A DNA stretch of 64,000 nt from Diphasiastrum complanatum (lineage: Eukaryota; Streptophyta; Lycopodiopsida; Lycopodiales; Lycopodiaceae). Both the position numbers and the translations under genes were made by a program. Below are positions 58,211 through 64,000 of this stretch, in pieces; position 1 is the first letter of the stretch; each line of letters opens with the position of its first letter. Location: assembly GCA_029204225.1 (NCBI GenBank), contig CM055106.1, positions 46,427,180 through 46,491,179 of the forward strand, written 5' to 3'. The notes under the pieces are model-generated. The model saw nothing but the letters and a program-made list of their open reading frames with translations. It made no database searches and was not told the origin of the DNA.

Positions 58211-58990
58211 GGAGAAGGCGAGTGTTCGGGAAACCTTTTTGGGTTCTCCTCCAAAAACCTGTATTTCAAGAACTCTTCTGATTTTTTCAAGGATGACTCT
58301 CAATACATGCCGGTTATACATTATTTTATGAACTAAGAAAACCTACAATTTTTTAAGCATGCCATTTTTTGACAAAAGTTCCCGATTCCATCTTGGACCT
58401 TGCCGGCTCTCCCGAACACTGGAGAAGGCTCAAAATTTTTGTTTCAAGACATCTTAAATTTCTACACAAAGTCTCACAAGGCATTCATCCTTTTCTATTA
58501 GGATTTCAATTAATTCAAATTTTAGGTGATGCAATAATCAACGTTAAAATGTTAAATTTGTACATTTCGATTTATATTAAAAGTTAATAATGATTACGAA
58601 ATACTTGTATGGTTTTGTAGTTAATAAGAAGTAAAATGACATAAAAGTTTATTATGAGCCACTTAAAGAATGTATTAGAGCCTAGAGCCAAACTAATTAT
58701 TATTAAAAAAACTAAAAAAATTTACATACTAATTTATATAAAAATGAAAACCTGTAATTTCATATTTGATAGGCTAATAACCTATGAGGGCTCAAACATG
58801 TATGTTAGGAGAACTTACACAAAATCTGTTAGTAGGTGAATTAAAAATTTGGTAGGCTTTTTTCTATGAGTTATAAGTTTTTGGCAAGCACTGGATCATG
58901 GTTTGGACAATTTGACTCAATGTAAATGGTAGGCATACCTTGTCACTTGTCGAGTACTCTAGGAGCTTGACAGTCTATGCTTCTTGGTAT
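57999..58990. repeat. pair of direct repeats about 90-100 bp
   Basis: 57999-58095 and 58904-58985 share TGGACAATTTGACTCAAT, then AAATGGTA, then TCTAG-AGCTGGATAG/AGCTTGACAG and CTATGCTTCTT. The 800 bp between them include the MITE 58220-58420. Confidence 0.55.
58220..58420. mobile_element. Mutator-type MITE with 9-bp duplication
   Basis: 201 bp with inverted termini GAGTGTTCGGGAAACC and (complement of the right end) AGTGTTCGGGAGAGCC, flanked by an exact 9-bp repeat GGAGAAGGC (58211-58219, 58421-58429). No coding capacity. Duplication length and the G-start TIR fit Mutator-like elements. Confidence 0.75.
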
Positions 58991-59006
58991 TATCATCATA
59001 CGGTAC

Positions 59007-59220
59007 CGTAATGCATAGTTGCTGCAAAAAAAGCAGAACGGGCAACCCATGTCTATGTTTTTCAAATGCAGATTCTACTGCAACTATACATTACGCAATG
59101 GAATGAGCTGAGCAAATGACATTCTGCCCGGTAAAGAATCATATTCTCGGCCCCTTCGGGCCTCACCTATGACTCTTTACAGGGCAAAATGCCATTTGCC
59201 CGACTCATTCCATAATACGT
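59007..59220. repeat. two adjoining foldbacks (hairpin cluster)
   Basis: Arms CGTAATGCATAGTTGC (59007-59022) and GCAACTATACATTACG (59080-59095) form the first. Arms 59093-59150 and 59161-59220 form a second, 58-bp imperfect stem around the loop CCCCTTCGGG. The first reuses the CATAGTTGC word of the MITE at 19082. The second has the size of a plant miRNA precursor, but no mature sequence was recognised. Confidence 0.6.
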
Positions 59221-60955
59221 GATGTCTTGATCATAGAAACCTCATGGGCATTTGACAATAGATGCTCTATGTTCTCTTGTACATTTGATCAAAGTCATTA
59301 ATACATTTCTTTAAAGTATTTATTAGAGGTGATTACGTTTCCAATTTGTTTTTGAAATTGCTATGTGCCCCTCCAATCCCATAATTGTGTGATGTCCCCC
59401 ATCATCTTTTTGCTATGATCAATATCACGATAAGTTCTTCACTCAAAAAGTGAGTGGCCCTAATTAGCATCATGGCAACATTTGCCTTAGCTCACATTGT
59501 GTCATCAATAAGAAGAAATATGAAATTGTTGTTCTCTCCCAAGACCTGCCACCCTTGGTGATGCCTCTTGGGTTAATCACTAAGCCTTACAATCATCCCC
59601 ATCACTCCTATATTATTTGTATGTTGGGAATCAATTAAGGTGTTTATTTGAACAAATTTGATGATTATAATCCATCAAATGATTTGAGAAGAAAATTTTT
59701 AAACGGAAAGTCAATACCCTTCCTTTGTTGCTCGACTTACTATCATAAGCACATAGTGTCCTCTTACATAGTGTTTTTCATTTCAAGATTACTCTAATCG
59801 AAAAAGAATCATTATTGTGTCTTTAATACCATGGCAAAAATTCACAAAATCTCCGTAACCTGGGTATCAATATGAATAGTAAGATAGTTAATATTGGGTG
59901 TCCGGTTCTAGGCCCGGGTATTAAAATTTATATACCAATCGGGTAGGCTTTTTGATACCATGTTGATACCCATTATTAATACCAGTTGTGACCCTATATA
60001 CCCACCCAACAATGGTTATGACAATCAAGTGTTTGCCTTGCAAAGAGGTTTTTATGAAGAGAATATTTTAAAAAGAGATAATTGCTTTGAAAAGTGGGGC
60101 TCACAATGGTATGGCACTTACAAAGGGCTAGGGCAACTTAGAGTATTTTCTTAGTGACCTAAGGAGACCAAATTTATATAAATTGCATGATCCTTTTTAG
60201 GGTTAGGGCATTTTAGGGCGATCTTTGTAGTGATGTTTATGTAAATTGCACTAGCCATCTTGCATTGGGATTGACTGTGACGATGAGATGATAGAGGAGG
60301 GAGGATGCAATCGGAGATGGAAGACAAATTTTCTCTTAAAAGCGTGTCTGATTTTGTGTGGGGCCATAGCTGAAGCAAGCACAGATGGACAATAGAAAGT
60401 GATGGTCAAGAGAGGAAGGTGGTCGCCTGCGCGTGCGTTGCTCGAAACCATATTTGTTGGGTCTGGTATTTTCCTTTCTTGACCAGGCTCTTCCTTGCAT
60501 AATCCTGCCTCATGCTCGCCCTTCCGCCAGCCGGGGATATTCATCATCTGAGCTTTACATGATTCGCCAGAGATCAAGGAGCGCAGCATTGTATTGGATA
60601 TCATGGCAGCATTCTGGTGGGCTCCTTTGCAGTTTGATTATAAGTACTGGCGCCGCCTCTTTACATTAAAAGCATGATGCATTCGCAGTTGAATCGATCA
60701 ATGCAACACGGGATATAAGTCTCTTCTCTGATTGATCTTTACAAGAAGATGCAATATACTAGTGTTTGCAGGTATTCTTCTTCCCAGTTGGCTTGGTCTG
60801 TCACTGCGTTGATTAATATTCAGTGCACTATGTGAGAATAGTATAGGGCGAGGATGATCAGTTTTTGAGGTAGAGGCCGTTTCTCGGATTTTATGAATTA
60901 AAGAGAATATTGTCAGTTCTAGAATTAGTAGAGATATCTCGGCTTTCAAGGGCTA
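59221..60955. other. intergenic sequence and VQ-gene upstream region
   Basis: No gene to about 60400. 60430-60955 probably contains promoter and leader of the VQ gene; no TATA box could be chosen confidently. Confidence 0.4.
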
Positions 60956-62371
60956 ATGGCAGCATGGGAATCATGGCTGCCAGTCCAGAAAAGAAGACTC
61001 TCTCTCCAGCAAGGACAGGTGTGGCTAACTCAGCATCCCCAGCGTGATGCAACCGCTCTTATCCAAGCCTTACAAAAAGAGTATCACTTTAGCAATCCAA
61101 AAACCTCTCAATCGCGTGCTTTATCCAACTCCATCATCGATACTTTCACAGGCGGCTGTTCGGAAGAATCTGCGAACCTGCAACCTTTGATCAGCTTCTC
61201 GGAGGAGCACATCGACGTTCCAACAGATACTTCGTTCCTATGGCAAGCCTTTCATGCACATGAGAGCGAAGATTTGATCGCCTCCTCGGAAACCGGCTCA
61301 CCTGTTGTTGGTATGGAAAGCGCATTTGAATCTATTCATGATTCTTCAAGTGCACCCAGCGATGGATTATTGCTATCCAAATCTCCTGGAAGATGGAGTA
61401 GCTTGACTAACAATGTCAATTTCCAGTCATCGCTTGGCAAGCACACCTTAAACAACAACAACAGAACGGTAATGGGATCGACTTCACCAGCATCCAGACC
61501 GGAGTTCTTAGACTCTGATCGTGTAACATTGGCTGCTCCCGGAGCTCCACCCTCATCCAACGTTGTAGCGCTCGTCGATGCACCTTCATCTGTTCGGGCA
61601 GGAGGTAAAAGACTCAGCAAGAAACGAACCAGGGCGTCTCGCGGACCTCCAACAACGATTCTAGAGGCTGACTCTAGCAATTTTCGAGCCATGGTACAGC
61701 AACTCACTGGTATGGTCCCCTCATCACCTAATTTCCTCTCATCCTCTCTGCAGCACAGCAGGCTCGAGCAGCTTAGCTCTCATCACGGGCTTGTCAGGCC
61801 ACAGCCAACTCGCCCGGCAGCTTTTGCAGCAGGCCAGAGCTCGGTCCCAAGATTAGCGAGGCTTCATCGTGAATGGCTCCGCACGGCAGATCCTACGTCT
61901 CTTCACGGTTCGCAGGCTTCCACGTACAGGGAGTCACCAAAAAGCCACGAAGTAGCACCATCCACGTTTGTGTCGAAGCAGCTGGGTTTAGATCATCAGC
62001 CAAACTCAGCAATGGATTTCTCTAAAATTTCTGAAGAATCTAGAAGCCACTTGAATCCTTCATCCGTCTTTCAGCCGCTTGGTTACCTAGATATGGCACC
62101 TCTACTGTCTGCTAGAGATCATTCTCCATCTCATATGCTCGCTGATGAATTTCAATTTTGGGACTCAAAAGTAGATCAAAGTCTGAGAAACATCAATTTT
62201 GATGACCTTTCCAGCGTCAAACTAGTTTCACCCTCGAAGAATATGGACTGCTCCGAGAATCAATTTCATGACAAAGCAACGATAGATCGCCATGCAACTA
62301 GTCTTGATATCAGCTCTACTGATAGGTCCTCTGGTAACATAGTAGACTCCTGGCTTTCTCAGGCAGATTAG
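60956..62371 (+). CDS. VQ-motif-containing protein
   Basis: Intact, intronless 471-residue frame. VQ proteins are plant nuclear cofactors that bind WRKY factors and calmodulin-type partners and tune defence and stress transcription. The diagnostic motif FRAMVQQLTG is at residues 243-252, preceded by a basic patch KRLSKKRTRASRG (218-230) and PPTTILEAD, an arrangement seen in the plant family (basic region, Pro-Thr-Thr, then NFRAMVQ). Residues 1-45 (WESWLPVQKRR...ALIQALQKEY) look like a conserved N-terminal helix. The remainder is Ser/Asn/His-rich and probably disordered. Longer than many VQ proteins (often 150-300 residues). The ATG at 60956 is followed by continuous coding without competing upstream in-frame ATG. 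Lack of introns is typical of the family. Confidence 0.88.
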   Translation: MAAWESWLPVQKRRLSLQQGQVWLTQHPQRDATALIQALQKEYHFSNPKTSQSRALSNSIIDTFTGGCSEESANLQPLISFSEEHIDVPTDTSFLWQAFHAHESEDLIASSETGSPVVGMESAFESIHDSSSAPSDGLLLSKSPGRWSSLTNNVNFQSSLGKHTLNNNNRTVMGSTSPASRPEFLDSDRVTLAAPGAPPSSNVVALVDAPSSVRAGGKRLSKKRTRASRGPPTTILEADSSNFRAMVQQLTGMVPSSPNFLSSSLQHSRLEQLSSHHGLVRPQPTRPAAFAAGQSSVPRLARLHREWLRTADPTSLHGSQASTYRESPKSHEVAPSTFVSKQLGLDHQPNSAMDFSKISEESRSHLNPSSVFQPLGYLDMAPLLSARDHSPSHMLADEFQFWDSKVDQSLRNINFDDLSSVKLVSPSKNMDCSENQFHDKATIDRHATSLDISSTDRSSGNIVDSWLSQAD

Positions 62372-63849
62372 AAACCAGCTGAACTGTAATTAGGAAAACG
62401 GTACGCCATATACTAACATCCATGTATGATGATATATTCAGGCCTTTGAATACAGCATTTTCTCTTTTGGCTCTTTCCATGTATTCCATGACCTATGGCA
62501 GTTGATCATGTCAACTATTGAACCTATAAAGGAAATTTTATCACAACAAGGGTCTTATGCTCCGAGTTTACGTAGGACCTGCTGCATATGTAGAGCTTGG
62601 ATCACCATATCATCTGTATACATGAAGAGGATAAACCTCGCAGGGAGGCTCAGCGCCCACGATATAGCTGAAAATTACATTCAACAAAATCGACAGAGCA
62701 GAACACAGGAGCGCAGTACTTCTCTGTCCAACTAAGGATAGCAAGTCAGTGACTAAATGCTGCAGTAAGCGTGTGGAATGGTGAATTCAAACTTCAACTG
62801 TAGTTATAAGGGTAAGCTGCATCTCCAGTATATCTAGCGAATAACGATATCAGCATAAGATCAGAACCACCATTATGTACATGTTCCTGTCAGTGTGTTA
62901 ACCTTTGTTGGAGTGACCGTGTCCAGAACAGTCACAGGACACAGGATTCACTACAAAATGGGATGTAGAGGGATTATGTGAACGGCATGCTGGGAACAGG
63001 CATTATATTCCCATAAATCATATCTGCGGTAATTAAAACAACTCAGAAAAGGATTCCTCGTTGCTGATGCATAAAACATAGGTCGAATGGTCATCAGTAT
63101 AAGACCTTGTTCTCTGAGTAGCGGATGAGATGGAATAGGATAGGTGAAAAAGGAGCTTGCAAAATGTATTTTTATGATTAGAAGGTCCGCAAACAATTCT
63201 ATTGGAGGTATTCTTCAGCATGACTCTTATACTGCACGTGAAAAATGATAGGGTTCTCCTAGGTGACTTGTCTTATAGATGATACTGTTCGATTTGAAAT
63301 CATGGATGTATTGGATGCCGATCTTACACATGCAAGAATATAATTGAGCTCACAAGAATTCACAAGGAAATTGCACATACAGATTACTCACCACCCAGCT
63401 ATGGAACACAACTATGTGTTCACTCCAAAGCCAACGAGATCATAGAGAATTTGAAAATCTCATGTACTTTCAGGTCTATCTTCTCTAATGAATGATTCCT
63501 TTGAGAAATTACTCCGATTCAACTTTTGAGATTGTCGATTCCTTCACTATTTTTTAGATACCTTATCGTTATAAATCATATGTCCATGCATTAATATGAA
63601 ATGTCCAAGATGAAGTAGTTTGTTCTTCAAAAACTCAGATGTGGTTTTGTTGAGAAACGTCATGTGTTTAACCTTTGTGGAGATAGACCATGGATTATTC
63701 TATTGGAGTTTATTATATCGTGTCTCCAATTGAGTGAAAACATTATGCCTATAAATACAAAGTGAGTTTTGTGAAATTTCTTTTTGGTAATTAGAAAAGA
63801 TGAGTAAACCATTCACCATTCTCAAGGTTGAACCTATGTGAACTAGATT
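62372..63849. other. 3' flank of the VQ gene, non-genic
   Basis: Includes the VQ 3' untranslated region (extent unknown). No other gene or repeat was recognised. Confidence 0.4.
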
Positions 63850-64000
63850 GATTATTTTGTTACCTTCGTTGATGATTCTAGTAGAAAGTCTTGGATCTAC
63901 TTCATGAAACACAAGTGTGATGCTTTTTTTGGCCACTTTTGTGGATTCAAAAATATGGTAGAGAACCAAACAATCAAGTTAGATGGAGGTACATGTGACT
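63850..64000 (+). pseudogene. Copia integrase fragment running off the window
   Basis: Continuous frame DYFVTFVDDSSRKSWIYFMK, then FFGHFCGFKNMVENQT, then a collapsed KLDGGT. This is the Copia integrase core from the first catalytic Asp region to just before the second. The text between NQT and LDGG is shorter than usual, suggesting a small deletion. It continues past 64000. Confidence 0.75.

Noticed and set aside
61336-61707. 123-residue minus-strand frame
   Set aside because: Antisense shadow of the VQ gene.

Overview
This is nuclear DNA from a land plant, probably a seed plant or fern with a large, transposon-rich genome. Evidence: two recognisable plant genes (a spliced cytosolic ribosomal protein eL39 gene and an intronless VQ-motif regulator), fragments of four others (cytochrome P450, meiotic PRD1-like protein, peroxisomal 3-ketoacyl-CoA thiolase, hAT transposase), plant Copia and Gypsy LTR retrotransposons primed by initiator-Met tRNA, MITEs and long (CT)n tracts. 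The species cannot be named from the sequence. All gene names rest on reading translations by eye; no search was run.

Layout. 1-2.8 kb: eL39 on the minus strand (three coding exons; the first is only the ATG) with a telo-box upstream. 3.2-11.7 kb: a decayed P450 gene bracketed by copies of one dispersed repeat and split by a 7.5-kb Copia element (Copia-A, minus), which itself carries an internally deleted Copia-B. 11.8-16.0 kb: a second Copia-B copy with one LTR, cut off in reverse transcriptase. 16-20 kb: decayed sequence with a Gypsy integrase scrap and two back-to-back MITEs sharing one 8-bp target sequence. 20.2-25.7 kb: Copia-C (plus), with two LTRs, a 5-bp target duplication and a nearly continuous pol.

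27.6-29.7 kb: frameshifted PRD1-like remnant. 30.0-32.5 kb: two copies of a 250-bp repeat, one holding a MITE and the other the empty site; between them lie a G-box cluster and a thiolase first exon with its PTS2 signal. 34-48.3 kb: a three-level nest, Copia-D (plus) containing Copia-E (minus) containing a Gypsy chromovirus (plus); both inner insertions have exact 5-bp target duplications. 48.6-49.2 kb: hAT transposase exons. 50.6-51.3 kb: solo LTR of the Copia-E family. 51.3-60.9 kb: AT-rich DNA with several MITEs or foldbacks and no convincing gene. 61.0-62.4 kb: VQ-motif gene. The window ends inside another Copia integrase.

The host genes have no evident joint pathway. The window is best read as a few single-copy plant genes and gene fragments embedded in layered transposon insertions. 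I found no wholly new biological system; the most informative signals are the datable insertion layers, the ATG-only exon, the PTS2-adjacent hexanucleotide expansion, and several unnamed MITEs with exact target duplications.
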